From Diadophis punctatus similis (Eukaryota > Chordata > Lepidosauria > Squamata > Dipsadidae): a stretch of DNA of 64,000 nucleotides. The first letter of the stretch is position 1. Each line of letters opens with the position of its first letter. The notes under the pieces are model-generated. The model saw only the letters and a list, made by a program, of their open reading frames with translations. It did no database searches and was not told the DNA's origin. Shown here piece after piece: positions 1-10,060 of this stretch. The stretch spans positions 257,352,846-257,416,845 of the forward strand of contig JALIGW010000002.1 in assembly GCA_023053685.1 (NCBI GenBank), written 5' to 3'. The position numbers and the translations under genes are program-made.

Positions 1-189
1 AGTTCAGCAGTTCAGCTGTTCAAATCTCACTAGGCTCAAGGTTGACTCAGCCTTCCATCCTTCTGAGATCGGTAAAATGAGGACCCAGATTGTTGGGGGC
101 AATATGCTGAACTCTGTAAACAGCTTAGAGAGGGCTGTAAAGCACTATGAAGCGGTATATAAGTAAAGTGCTATTGCTATTGCTATTTG
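1..189 (+). repeat. tRNA-derived SINE, 5' truncated by window edge
   Basis: The sequence has a tRNA-like B-box stretch (ttcaaatctc), then a conserved body (gaggacccagattgttgggg, gcggtatataag) and a tail of repeated gctatt units. The same body recurs in reverse at 13577-13801 and in part at 28075-28200. I recognise it as a squamate tRNA-derived SINE but cannot assign a database name. Confidence 0.75.
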
Positions 190-430
190 AGGCAGCCCCT
201 GAGATACTGGAACACTGCTATCCTATCATCCCTGGTCCTCCTTTTCACTAATCCTGCAAACATTCTTCATAGGTTTTAATCTCCAGGCCTTTAATCGTCT
301 TAGTTGGTCTTCTTTGAACTTTTTCCTGTGTCTCAAAATCTTTTTTGTAATGTGGTGACGAAAACTGCACGCAGAATTCCAAATAAAACAAATAAAGCGG
401 TACTAATACTTTGTGTGAATGCATGAAAGT
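190..430 (-). repeat. CR1-type LINE 3' fragment
   Basis: Read on the minus strand this is the 3' end of a CR1 element (aatatttgaggggctgcc-like text and an 'actgcacgcagaattccaaat'-type motif). Related text is seen on the plus strand at 52430-52500 and 54230-54300. It is truncated and non-coding. Confidence 0.6.
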
Positions 431-1602
431 GGGCTGGGTGACTTTGGGCTGATCTCCTTCTCTTTCCCTCATTTTCTCTTTTAATCTTTCTCTTTCTCTC
501 TCTTTCTCTCCAACCCTGTCACAGGGTTGTTCTGTGAAAATAAGAGGAGAAAGAAATATTAGGTATGCTCATCACTTTGAATTATATGATAAAAATAAGT
601 AAATCAATAAATATTGGTTCCAATTTCAACCCAAAACAGGACCTATGGATGGACAAGACCCGGGTGTGCCCACAGCTTCCCAGGCGCCAGTCAAGGACTG
701 GTTTTAACTGGTCAGTCCCTCTCTGTTGGGCACCTCCAAGGCTGCCTTTCCACTTCACCCAGGGATGAAATCCAGCAGGTTTTGACAGGTTCTGGAGAAC
801 CGGTAGCAGAAATTTTTAGTTCAGAGAATCGGCAAATGCCACCTCTGGCCGGCCCCAGGAGTGGAATGGGGATTTTGCAGTATCCTTCCCCTGCCACGCC
901 CACAAAACTGGTAGTAAAAACCTTTTCTTATGAATGGGGGTCCCTTTCCTAGAGAAATGATGGCTTCTGCTGCTCCTGACAGGGATTTAAAGGGGGATTT
1001 CCCCATTTGAAGGATTCCCCTATTGTCTGTCCTTAAGCCATCATCCAGCTGTCAGAACCTCCCCTGGCCAAAGTCCTGCTGGTCAGCCTGAGTCCAGGCA
1101 GAGAAAAGCAAAGAGAGGGGCTGACTGTTGCCAATTGGGCAAAGGGGCCCCTTTTATTCTCTGCCCCTCCCTCGACAGATGAGCCAGGCTCCACCCTCCC
1201 TCCCTCCCTCCCTCCCTCCCTGGGTGTTACCTGTGTGGGTAGATTTTGGGTAGCAGCTGTGCCAGGAAGCAAGAAACACGGATCGGATTGTCTCCTGCGG
1301 AACCCCCAAAGGTATTCCTCTGCCCTGAAAGAGCCCCTGCTGGGTGGGAGGGGGGAACAGGGGGGCTCCTGGCTTCCCTCCAGCCCATGTCAGGAATACC
1401 TGCCCCCTTTCTCCTCTTTCAATGGAGAGTGGGCACGCTCTGGGAGGGGGGCAGAGCCAGGGAGGAACTTATCTAACTTCTGCTTCCTGGCCTGAAGTGG
1501 CATCTCAGCACCTCTGCGTACCTCCTTGGCACCTTCTCCTTTCTTGGTAGCTCTCCTCTGTGCCCAAACCGCTTCCAGAAAAGGCAAAATCGTCCAGCCA
1601 CG

Positions 1603-1642
<40 letters not shown>

Positions 1643-1789
1643 AAACCTAAGAGGCTTCCTGCCAGCTGCTCCCCAGGAGTCAGTAGCGGCACCCATGGGG
1701 AGGCTGCGCATGCATGGCTCCGTCTCCTGGCACAGCCCAGCTAAAAGAAAAGGCGGCTGAGCTAGCGGTCCATGGAGCCTGCTCTTCTT
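431..1789. other. Intergenic stretch without a recognised gene
   Basis: Pyrimidine-rich tracts, a short L2-like piece near 505-545 (ccctgtcacagggttg), a CCCT tandem run near 1195-1220 and a (GT)n tract at 1605-1641 are present. The open frames here are short and show no family motif. Confidence 0.5.
1605..1641. repeat. (GT)n microsatellite
   Basis: An uninterrupted GT dinucleotide run. Apparent Cys-Val or His-Thr repeat peptides across it are artefacts. Confidence 0.95.
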
Positions 1790-2170
1790 TTTTGAGTGAG
1801 TCGGTTGATGGGCAGGAGTTGCCAGTAAAGGAAATATTTGTAGGTGAGGGTTGAAATGTGGGGTCATTGGCGCTTTCTGAGCTGGGTTGTTTTCTTGCAG
1901 AAAACCTTCATGAGGTTCTTCGGTTGGGCTCCTTATTGTGAGCTTGTCTGTCAGTTCCTTGATTGGGGCCTTGTTTACTTCTCGATTGTTGGCCTGATGT
2001 TAACCTCGGGAGTTACATCTCTGCTCACCTGGGTGCCCGATTGCGGGCGGTGGAGGTGCTGAGGTCTTTCCGGTCCTTTTAAGGCCTGTCGGTTGTCCTT
2101 TCTCCACGGTACCCAGATGTTGTTTCTGTCATGTGTTTCAACTCAGTTACTGATGAAACATGACCTTTTT
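1790..2170. repeat. Unclassified dispersed squamate repeat fragment
   Basis: The text around 1868-1905 (gcgctttctgagctgggttg, then ttttcttgcag) and 1955-2035 (gatgttaacctcggg, ctgctcacctgg) resembles a long interspersed repeat I recall from squamate genomes. What may be another part of the same family, with cattacccca/aacatcatca text, lies at 61268-61352. Class not determined. Confidence 0.4.
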
Positions 2171-2639
2171 CTTCCACTTTGGGGAGGGACCCCTCCTCCT
2201 GCTCCAGGCCAAGCGGGGTCTCTCCTAAGTGCCCCCCAGCCCTGGAGGGGAAAGGAGGGAGGGCTGAGCTGGCACAGGGACCGGAGGGGGGGGGAGGCAC
2301 TTGGGAAGGAGAGAGGCAAAGGCAGCCACGGGAGGCTGTTTCGGAGGCCTCTCTGCTGGAACCACCATCAGCCTCCCTGAGGGGAACCACCCAGAAGCCG
2401 CTGCGGCACCCGGAGGAGGGAGGTCAGGAATCCAAAGCCCCCCCCCGCTTCAGGCATGCCCAGGGCCCAATCCGCCCCGAAAGGCAGCAGCCTCCCCGCA
2501 GAAGGCAGATAGGCAGCCAGCCATGGTCTCCAGAGGATCCGAGCAGCCATCTGGGTGGGCCTGCAGAGCTACGAAACAAGGCCGGGTCCTTCCATTCCTT
2601 CCGCCGCAGGAGGGTCGGCGGGCTCCGGCCAGCTCTCTC

Positions 2640-2987
2640 GGCCGGGGGGGGGGTGGGCGGACGGCGCTGGCGAGAGCGAGGCCGGCGACCCCAGGAGCAG
2701 CTCCGGACTCTGAACGAGCGAGCGCCGCCTCGTCTCCCACCAAGCTCGGTTCGCCCGGCACGGCGGAGGGAGGGGCGGAAGGAGGGGAAAGGAAGCCGCC
2801 CCCGCAGCCGCAGCGTTACCCTGGCGGGTCTCGCGAGGCGCCGCTGCCCGGGGGAGGCCGGGAGGATGCTGGGGAGGCCGGTGGGTGCCCTGCGGAGAGC
2901 CCCGGGAGGGGAAGCGGGGCCGCCCTTTGTCCTCCGGCGGGGCTGACGCGGTTTCTCTCTTGCAGGCCCTCCCGCCGCCCTCCATCC
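2640..2987 (+). promoter_or_regulatory. B3GALT4: B3GALT4 CpG-rich 5' region with candidate 5' UTR intron
   Basis: The sequence becomes very CpG-rich from about 2630 and stays so through the coding exon. A GT donor (ggccg|gtgggt, intron starting 2881) and an AG acceptor (ctctcttgcag, ending 2965) would define an 85-base intron in the 5' UTR just before the start codon. The acceptor is strong; the donor choice is inference. Confidence 0.5.
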
Positions 2988-4076
2988 ATGCCCCCCGCGC
3001 CGCCCTTCCCCAAGCGCTGCCCGCGCCGCTCGGCCCGGCTGCTGGGGGGGCTGCTGGGCTGCCTGGCCCTCCTCTCGGCCCTCACCTTCCTGGCGGGCGG
3101 CGGCCACGAGGAGCTGCTCTCGCGCTCGCTGCCCCTCCTGGTGCGGGCCGGGGGGGAGCCCCGCGTGGACGCCGCCCTCCCGCCGCTGCCCCCCGCCGCC
3201 GCCTTCCCGCTGTCCCCGCCCGCCTGCGCCGCCGCCCCCGCCCCGGGGCTGCTGGTGCTGGTGGCCAGCGCTCCCGGGCACGCGGCGAGGCGGGCGGCGG
3301 TGCGGCGGAGCTGGGGGTCGGCGCGGGCGGCGGGCGGCCTGGCGGTGCGCACCGTCTTCGCGCTGGGGCTGCCCGGGGAAGCGGCGCTGCAGGCGGCGCT
3401 GGAACGCGAGGCGGCCGAGCACGGGGACCTGCTGCAGGGACGCTTCGCCGACACCTACGGCAACCTGACGCTGAAGACGCTGGCGATGCTGGGCTGGGCC
3501 GCCGCCCGCTGCCCCGCCGCCCGCTTCCTCCTCAAGGCCGACGACGACGTCTTCCTCAACCTGCCGGCCCTGGCGAGCCACCTGCGGACCCTGGACGCTG
3601 CAGCCGCCGCCTACCTGGGCCGCGTCCACTGGCGCGTGGCGCCCACCCGCGACCCCCGCAGCCGCCACCACGTGCCCGCCTCGCTCTACCCGGCCGCCGC
3701 CTTCCCGCCCTACTGCAGCGGCACCGCCTACGTGCTCTCCGCCCCAGCCGCCGCCGCCGTGCTGGCCGCCGCCCCTCACCTGCCGCCGCTGCCCTTGGAG
3801 GACGCCTTCGTGGGACTCTGCGCCCGCCGCGCCGGCATCGCCCCGCGCCACCTGGCCCGCATGGCCGGCTCCACCCGCTACCCGCCTGACGCCTGCTGCT
3901 ACCGGGAGGTGCTCTTCAGCTCGCACGGCGTGGCGCCCCCCCGGATGCTGGCCATGTGGGCCGAGACCGAGCGGCCCTGCTCCGCCTGGCAGCGCCTCCT
4001 TGGCCTGGCCCGCTGCAAGGCGCTGAGCTGGCTGGCGGCCGAGGAGGAGGAGGAGGAGCAGGAGGACGGCCCGTGA
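2988..4076 (+). CDS. B3GALT4: Beta-1,3-galactosyltransferase 4 (GT31 family), single coding exon, 362 aa
   Basis: This is a type II Golgi glycosyltransferase. In mammals B3GALT4 transfers galactose to GalNAc of gangliosides, making GM1, GD1b and GA1. The start (MPPAPPFPKRC) lies 22 bases after a strong splice acceptor; 362 aa compares with about 378 in human. Visible features are a short basic cytoplasmic tail, one membrane anchor at about residues 15-37, an Ala/Pro-rich stem, the NLTLKTL glycosylation site, the metal-binding DDD motif at residues 185-187 (KADDDVF), the YLGRVHWRV block, the PLEDAFVG block and a C-terminal Cys-rich end (DACCY). YLGRVHWRV, EDxFVG and the LARCKALSWL ending match B3GALT4 rather than B3GALT6. 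Codon use is strongly GC-biased and the tail ends in a poly-Glu run. The gene converges with WDR46, as expected for this locus. Confidence 0.93.
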   Translation: MPPAPPFPKRCPRRSARLLGGLLGCLALLSALTFLAGGGHEELLSRSLPLLVRAGGEPRVDAALPPLPPAAAFPLSPPACAAAPAPGLLVLVASAPGHAARRAAVRRSWGSARAAGGLAVRTVFALGLPGEAALQAALEREAAEHGDLLQGRFADTYGNLTLKTLAMLGWAAARCPAARFLLKADDDVFLNLPALASHLRTLDAAAAAYLGRVHWRVAPTRDPRSRHHVPASLYPAAAFPPYCSGTAYVLSAPAAAAVLAAAPHLPPLPLEDAFVGLCARRAGIAPRHLARMAGSTRYPPDACCYREVLFSSHGVAPPRMLAMWAETERPCSAWQRLLGLARCKALSWLAAEEEEEEQEDGP

Positions 4077-4789
4077 GCCGCTGTGGACCGGCTTTGGACT
4101 CGCAGGAGAGCGGCTGGGAACTCCACCCGGCAGACAGAGTCCGCTCTCCGGACTGCGGAACGAGGCTCCCCTTCGCCAGACGCAGGACCAAGGGGCCTCG
4201 CATGGACAGCGCCCCTCCCGCCCAGTCTTTTGGGGCGCACATTTGAGGCTGAGCGAGGTGCCACTCCTTCTCTGGCAACTGACTCAAAGGTGGACTTTTC
4301 GGGCAAGCAGGGAGAAGCTGCCCCACAGAACTCAGAGGGGGGGGGGTCTGAAGGGGCCTGGATAGCGTGTGGGGCTGGTCTCTGATTGTGAAGCGATTGT
4401 GAAGGCAGCAACTTTGGTCTCTTAGTGGGGAGTTTGGGGGTCTGTGGGGCACAGGAGCAGCCTTAGTTTCCCAGATGCTCCTGTGCCCGTGGGGGGTGGG
4501 TGGGAGGGGGGGCTGCAGCCCTTTACCTGGGGGTGGGGGGGGAAAGCCCTCTCTGGCAGGAAACCCCCTGCAGTGTCCAATGCCTCGGAATATTTTTTGG
4601 GGGGGTGCTTCTTTGGCCCCCTCATCCCAAGGATGCTTTATTCCCCCCCCCCCGAGAGTCCCCACTTCTTTGCCAACTGTTGAGTGGGAAGCGGGGGGGG
4701 GGCAGCCCCCCCTCCTTCACCCTGACAGAAAGATGACACACATCTACAAATCACAAAATGTGTATTTAGGCAAAGATCCTAAGAGTCCA
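4077..4789. other. 3' UTR of B3GALT4 and convergent intergenic space
   Basis: This stretch runs from the B3GALT4 stop to its candidate poly(A) signal. It is non-coding and contains many G or C tracts of 7-10 bases. No other gene is seen. Confidence 0.5.
4761..4766 (-). terminator. WDR46: Candidate WDR46 poly(A) signal (AATACA variant)
   Basis: The minus strand reads AATACA about 155 bases past the WDR46 stop. No canonical AATAAA is present on this strand nearby, so this weak variant is the best candidate. Confidence 0.35.
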
Positions 4790-4795
4790 AATAAA
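4790..4795 (+). terminator. B3GALT4: Candidate B3GALT4 poly(A) signal (AATAAA)
   Basis: Canonical AATAAA on the plus strand 714 bases after the B3GALT4 stop and about 130 bases from the WDR46 stop codon. If used, the two convergent transcripts would overlap by their tails. Confidence 0.5.
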
Positions 4796-4921
4796 ATCCC
4801 CACATGGGTTTCAGGGGAGGTCCGTGGGACCAGCTGTCCAGCGCAGAGCAGGTGCCCCTTGAGGGGAGCCGTCCAGAGCCCCCCTCCTGCACGTGGAGGG
4901 GATGCCAGCCTCCTTTGCCCG

Positions 4922-7900
4922 CTATTTCCGGAAGCGATCCAGCGCTGACCTCTGGGCTGGAGGGAGTTTGGCCTTGGGGGTCGCCGGCTGCGTCTCTGCC
5001 TTGGCAGCCAAGCTCTTCCGAACCAGGGCCTGCGAGGAGGAAGGTGGGTGGGTGGGCATGAACAGGAACTGGCAGAAAGCCCCCTCCCCACAAGAGCCAG
5101 GACCCAAGCAGATTAATGTGCCGCTGATGGCTGCTCCTGATTCAAATCCCACCACGTTCTTGTGCTCTGGTGATGTATTAAAAGCAAACATTTGGCAACC
5201 ACATTGTGGCTCAGCAGGACTTTTGAGGGGGGGCGGGGGGGAGGCTGGGGGATCCAGGGAGGAGCAGGAGGCAACCTCCGGAGACTCACCCGCTGTTCCT
5301 CGGCGGCCACTTTCTTCCTTCGCTTCAGCCTGCTGCCCGCAGAGTCCCGGCCTTTCAGCTTCCTCCGAGGGGAGAAGGGCTCCTTGGCCTCCGGGTCGTA
5401 GCCCTGTGGGGAGGAGCAGCGGGCATGGAGTCAGCGTCCTCAGACCCAGAGCCCCTCACAGCCGCATCTTGTGCTGCCTCCTCCTCCTCCTCCTCCTCCT
5501 CCTATCGGTGCCCACACATACCAGCCTCTCCCTCCGCTCCTGGCGCTGCTGCTCCATGGAAATGGGGTCCACCCGGCCCAGCTCCATGGGGTCCAGGGTG
5601 ATCAGCTCTGATGGGATCTGGGGAGAAGAACGTGCCGTGAGGAAAAACAATGGGGCTCCTCCCCCAGAGCCCCTCCCCACCCTTTGATCCGTGGCCTCTG
5701 GAGGCGGCTCAATGGCCGGGAAGAGGAGCCAGCAGAGGCTTTGGCTGCACCCAGCTGCAGGCGGGGGACGTGGGGCGCTGAGTGGCGGGGAAAGGGGGGG
5801 GCAGGGGGCTCACCTTCTCCAGGAAAGCTTTAACCTCCCACTCCTGCCTCTGCCTCCGGCTGCGGAAGGGGTTGTTCTCCAGGGCATCGAAGTTAGGCTC
5901 CCCGGCACCTGCGAGGCAACCGGGCTGAGGGACGTCAAATCCCGGAACAGGGTGGCCCATCCCCCACTCACACACCCCCACACCCCGGATGGCCACCGCC
6001 ACCCCCCCACACACCTTACCTGGGACCAGAAGGCTGGCAAAGCCCTGCTCGTGCCCCACGCCCAACACATCCTCAAAGGGGCAGAAGTGGAGGCCGTGGG
6101 AGGGGCCGGGCAGCCCGTGGCACAGGTAGGGCTTCCGGGGCGGGCAGACCAAGACGTCCTTGTACACCTGGGGGAGAGGGGGCAGCTCATGAGGGGCCCA
6201 GTCGGAGGAGGGGGGGGAGGGCCAGGCTCTGCCCGCAATGTCACTCACCTGCACCACCTCCTGGCAGGCGGCCCCCAAGAGCCCCCGCTGGCTGAAATCT
6301 AGCAGCCCAGCCCCGGAGGGCAGCAGCAGAGAGTGGAGGCGCCGATACGCCCGGAGGTCATAGATGTGGAGCTTGTGGTCCAGTCCTGAGGTGGCCATGT
6401 AGCTGCGGGAGAAGGCAGGGAGGGCCCATTCTGCACTGTGCATGCCCTCCCCCCATGTGCCCCCCCACCCCCAGGCTGCCTGTTTGCTCACCTCCCGGAG
6501 GGGTCGACCGCCACGGCCCTCACAGCCCCCTGGTGACACAGCATCCGGGCCAGCGGGGCCTTGGCGCTGGGGCTCCAGAGCGTCACCGTCCCTGCAGCGG
6601 AAGGAAGGGGAAAGGTTGGGCGGAGGCGCTCCGGACAAGGGCAGGGAGATGTCCACACGCCTCCCCTCCCCCCCCCACTCACCATTGCTGTGACCCAGGT
6701 GGACGATGGCGTTGGAGGGGTTCTGGGCCATCACCGCCAGCCGGCCGGCCTTGGTGCAGATGGTGGCCACCTCCTTCCCCACCGAGATGTCCAGGTACTG
6801 CAGGAACCCTGACTCGCTCTTGGGGGGGGGGGAAGGGCAGAGAACAGTTGTGGGGGTGGAGAAAAGTGTCCCCCCCCAGGCTTTGCAACCTCATGGCTCT
6901 CTAGCCCAGCTGACCTTGGGTGATGGCCAAGCGCTCTGGCTTTGGCAAGGGGTCAGTCTAGATGACCATGGGGGGGTCCCTCCAGCCCTGAGAACCACCG
7001 GTTGCATTTTTGGGGGTGGGGGAGCGGCTTTTATGATCAGCTCAACCCAAGCCATGAAATCAGAGAGGCCGGGTGTGGGGTGGGGCCTTTTGCTGGGGGC
7101 CCAGGAGAGCTGCTGTGCAGAAGCTCTTCCCGCCCCCACCCCCACCCCCATCAATGCCACTGGGCGCCCCCTTCAGAGAGACGGGCAAGGCCTGCGTGGC
7201 CCGCTCACCGCTGTGGCCAGCAGGAAGTGGTAGGGCAGGAACTCCATCCGCTGGACGCCGTGGAAACGCTTCAGGCAGTTCAGCTCCACGCCTTGCTGGT
7301 CATACACGTAGAGCCACTTGCGCTGGGCGACAGCAAACAGGGTCTCCGTGTGCAGCCACCTGCAAGACGCAGGGCGGAAAGTGTGCCCGCTTGCCCCCCA
7401 AAAAACACGGCGGTTCCTTCCCGGGGGTGGGTGGGTGGGGGGAATGAGTGGGCACAGACGCCCCAGCCATACCAAGGCCTCGGCTGTGCGTTGAAAGACT
7501 CACAAAAGAGGTGGCCTTTGGGAGCGGTTGCAGTGGAGCCATCAGGGCAGGGATTGCAGCCCCCTGCTGGGCAATGGGGGTGGGGACACCTCTGTGCTCC
7601 CCCAGTTCCAACTCCCTTCCCCGAGGGGCAGCCTAGGGCTGGGCCGTGGGTGGGTGGGTGGGGGACTCACGTGAGGTCGGTGATGGACTCCATGACGTTG
7701 ATTTCGCACATCAAGGCCTTTGTCTGCCAGTCCAGGGCAGCCACGTGGCCCCGGCGCCCCCCCAGGAGGAGATGCCTGAAGTGGGAGCAACGCAGGGATG
7801 AAGGGGGGGGGGTGGACACAGGGCACCCCAATCTCGGTGGTCCGAGACCCTTTGCAAAGCCCGCTCACCTGCCATTCCGCGTGTAGCTCAGCCGGTAGGG

Positions 7901-9858
7901 GCCAAAACGATCCAGGCGCAGCTCAAAGTGCTGGGGGGGGAGGGGGGGAGAGACAGGGTGGTTTATGAAATTGGGAGGGGCCCAAACCAGTAACTGCCAG
8001 CCCTCCCCAGTCCAGAGCGCCCCCCCCTTCCACCTTGGCACTGGCAGCGAGGTCCACGGCAGCAGCGATATCGGCCTGGGTGACGGTGCAGGTGTCTTCC
8101 TCCTCGTCCCCCTCCAGAAACCTGGCAAGGGGGAAGAGAAATTGGGGGGTGGGTGGGTGGGTAGGAAAGGGTCAGCGTTGCATGGGGCTTCCTTTTTCAC
8201 CCCTTAACTAAGTTAGTCAATGAAATAAAAACCCTTTCAACAAAAACAGAATTCCGTTTTCAAGGCCACTTGAAAAGGCTGGTCAGAAGGAATTGCCCAA
8301 ATGGGATTCTTCCCCCCCCCCCTTCCTTCCCCTTCAGGCCGGTGCTGCAGGTGTGAAGAGGCCTCCCCCTCCCTCCCAACCCTGTCAATCAATGTCACAG
8401 AAGAGGAGGGGAGCTTGCCAGATGTTTGGCATGGCAAAACACACCTGCAGGGAGGAAGGCTGATGGCCGGACCTCCCGTTCTTCTACCTCCCAAGCAGCC
8501 TTGGACAAAAGCCTTGGGTCAGGAAGGAATCGGCCGAGGGGAGGGGAGGCAGGACCCTTTGGGACAGGAGGCCTCCTGGGGTCCCACAAGGGGGGGGGAG
8601 ACTCTGGGGAGGGCCACCATCTTCCTCCCCTCCACTCTGGCCAGGGATCCGGAGGGAGGGCCGCAAAGGGATCGGAGCTGGCCAGGTAGCACAGAGGCTG
8701 CGCCCGAGCGGGCCCACTCCTCAAGCACTGAACAGCTCAGCAGCCGCCCAGGGAGACCCTCCTCAAACTGGCCAAGGGGCCTCCCTGCAGCCACTTTGTC
8801 TGGAATGGCAGAGGGTCTCCTGCTTGAGGACGGGGCTGGACTAGAAGACCTCCATCCTATTCTCTATTCTGCCCTGCCCAGATCCCTCCTTTGAAGCATC
8901 CAGTTCTGTTCCTCCCGGTCAGGAGGCACTAGGGGCCGGCGGAACGGCCAGCCACAGGATCAGTTCTCTGGTCCTCGCTGGGAAGGCAAGTTGGGCGGGA
9001 TGCTCTGGAAGCCTGGGTGGGTGGGTATTGGGGTGGGGGCCTCACCCGGGTTCCTCCAGCAGCAGCAGCTCCATCCGGGCCGCCTGGCGAGCGGCCGCTC
9101 GGGCCTTCTTCTCCTGCGAGGCCAGCCGGTGCTTCAGCCGCTCGCTGGACACGGCCTCCTGCGGGGACGTCAGGGCGGCGTCAGGGGGGGTGGGGGGCTC
9201 GGGGGGGCGGCCCAGAGGAGGCCGTGGGGGGGTGTCGTGGGTCTCACCAGCTGCTGCGGGGCTCCTCGCTCGAACTTCCGCGCTCTCTCCGGCGGGACGG
9301 GGTCGGGGGCTCCGGGGAAGGGGTCCTCTTTCTGCGGGGGAGGGGGAGGGGGAGGGGGAGGGCAAGCGAAAGGCGCGTTGAAGGGGGGGGTCAGCTTCGT
9401 CCGCGACCCTCCCCTCCCCGCCCCCCCTCCCGTCCTCTCACCCCCGAGATCCGCCTCTTGCCCGCCGGCTCCGTCCTCCGCGGCCGCCGGGCCCTCTTGG
9501 TCTTCGGAGGTGCCGCCCGATCGCCCTCGGCCCGGCCAGGCTCCTCACCGTCCCAGTAGCGCTGCGGCCGCCCGGCCTGCGGAGAGGGAAGGAGGGAGGG
9601 AATTAGGGGGGTGGGGAGGGGGCGCTCCATCCACGGAGGCTTCCAAGAGCAGACCGGGCTGGTGAATTGGGGGGGGGGAGGTCCCTCGCTCGAGCGTGGG
9701 GGAGGGTCGGACTAGATGACCTCCGGGGTACCCCCCTCCCGGCCCTGTTAACTCCGCAGGGCCGGGGGGAGAAGGAAGCAGCGCCTCACCTTCTTCCTGG
9801 CGGCTGGAGCGGCCTCCCCCCGGACCCCCGCTGCCACGGCCGCCTCGCCCCCCGCCAT
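4922..9858 (-). CDS. WDR46: WD repeat protein 46 (BING4/Utp7-like), 16 coding exons, 585 aa
   Basis: WDR46 is a nucleolar scaffold of the small-subunit processome (yeast Utp7) needed for 18S rRNA maturation. Exons in transcript order: 9790-9858, 9442-9576, 9248-9331, 9046-9158, 8034-8121, 7869-7930, 7671-7775, 7209-7359, 6683-6818, 6492-6591, 6249-6402, 6020-6167, 5814-5908, 5522-5617, 5290-5403, 4922-5029. All junctions are GT/AG and the frame closes over 586 codons; human is about 610 aa. The N-terminus (residues 1-95) is basic and low-complexity ([16 protein letters not shown]). The WD beta-propeller runs through exons 6-11 ([27 protein letters not shown]). The BING4 C-terminal domain follows (exons 12-14, [22 protein letters not shown]), then a basic tail ([17 protein letters not shown]). 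The start is the first ATG of a CpG-island exon. Confidence 0.95.
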
Positions 9859-10060
9859 CCTCGCCCGGTGGGTCGCTTCGCCCGCCGCCGCCTCCGCCTC
9901 CGCCGCCCCACGTGGAGGCGTCGCTTCTGCTGCCGCTTCCGTGTCGCCCGCCCAGCTGCCTCCCGGAAGTGACGCCACGGGAGGCGGAGTGGGAGGCAGC
10001 CGCCATTTGCCAAGCGGAGCGAAGCACCCGCGGCCATTTTGGAGAAGGGCACGGCCTTCC
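9859..10060 (-). promoter_or_regulatory. WDR46: WDR46 CpG-island promoter region
   Basis: Upstream of the WDR46 start the sequence carries an ETS-type site next to a CRE half-site (CCGGAAGTGACG, 9963-9974) and two YY1-like CCATTTT/CCATTTG cores near 10002 and 10033. This is typical of housekeeping promoters. Site functions are inferred from consensus only. Confidence 0.5.

Noticed and set aside
2424..3926. A 500-residue open frame on the minus strand across B3GALT4
   Set aside because: It is antisense to a well-supported gene, its product is Gly/Arg/Gln low complexity, and it exists because GC-rich codons suppress stops in other frames.
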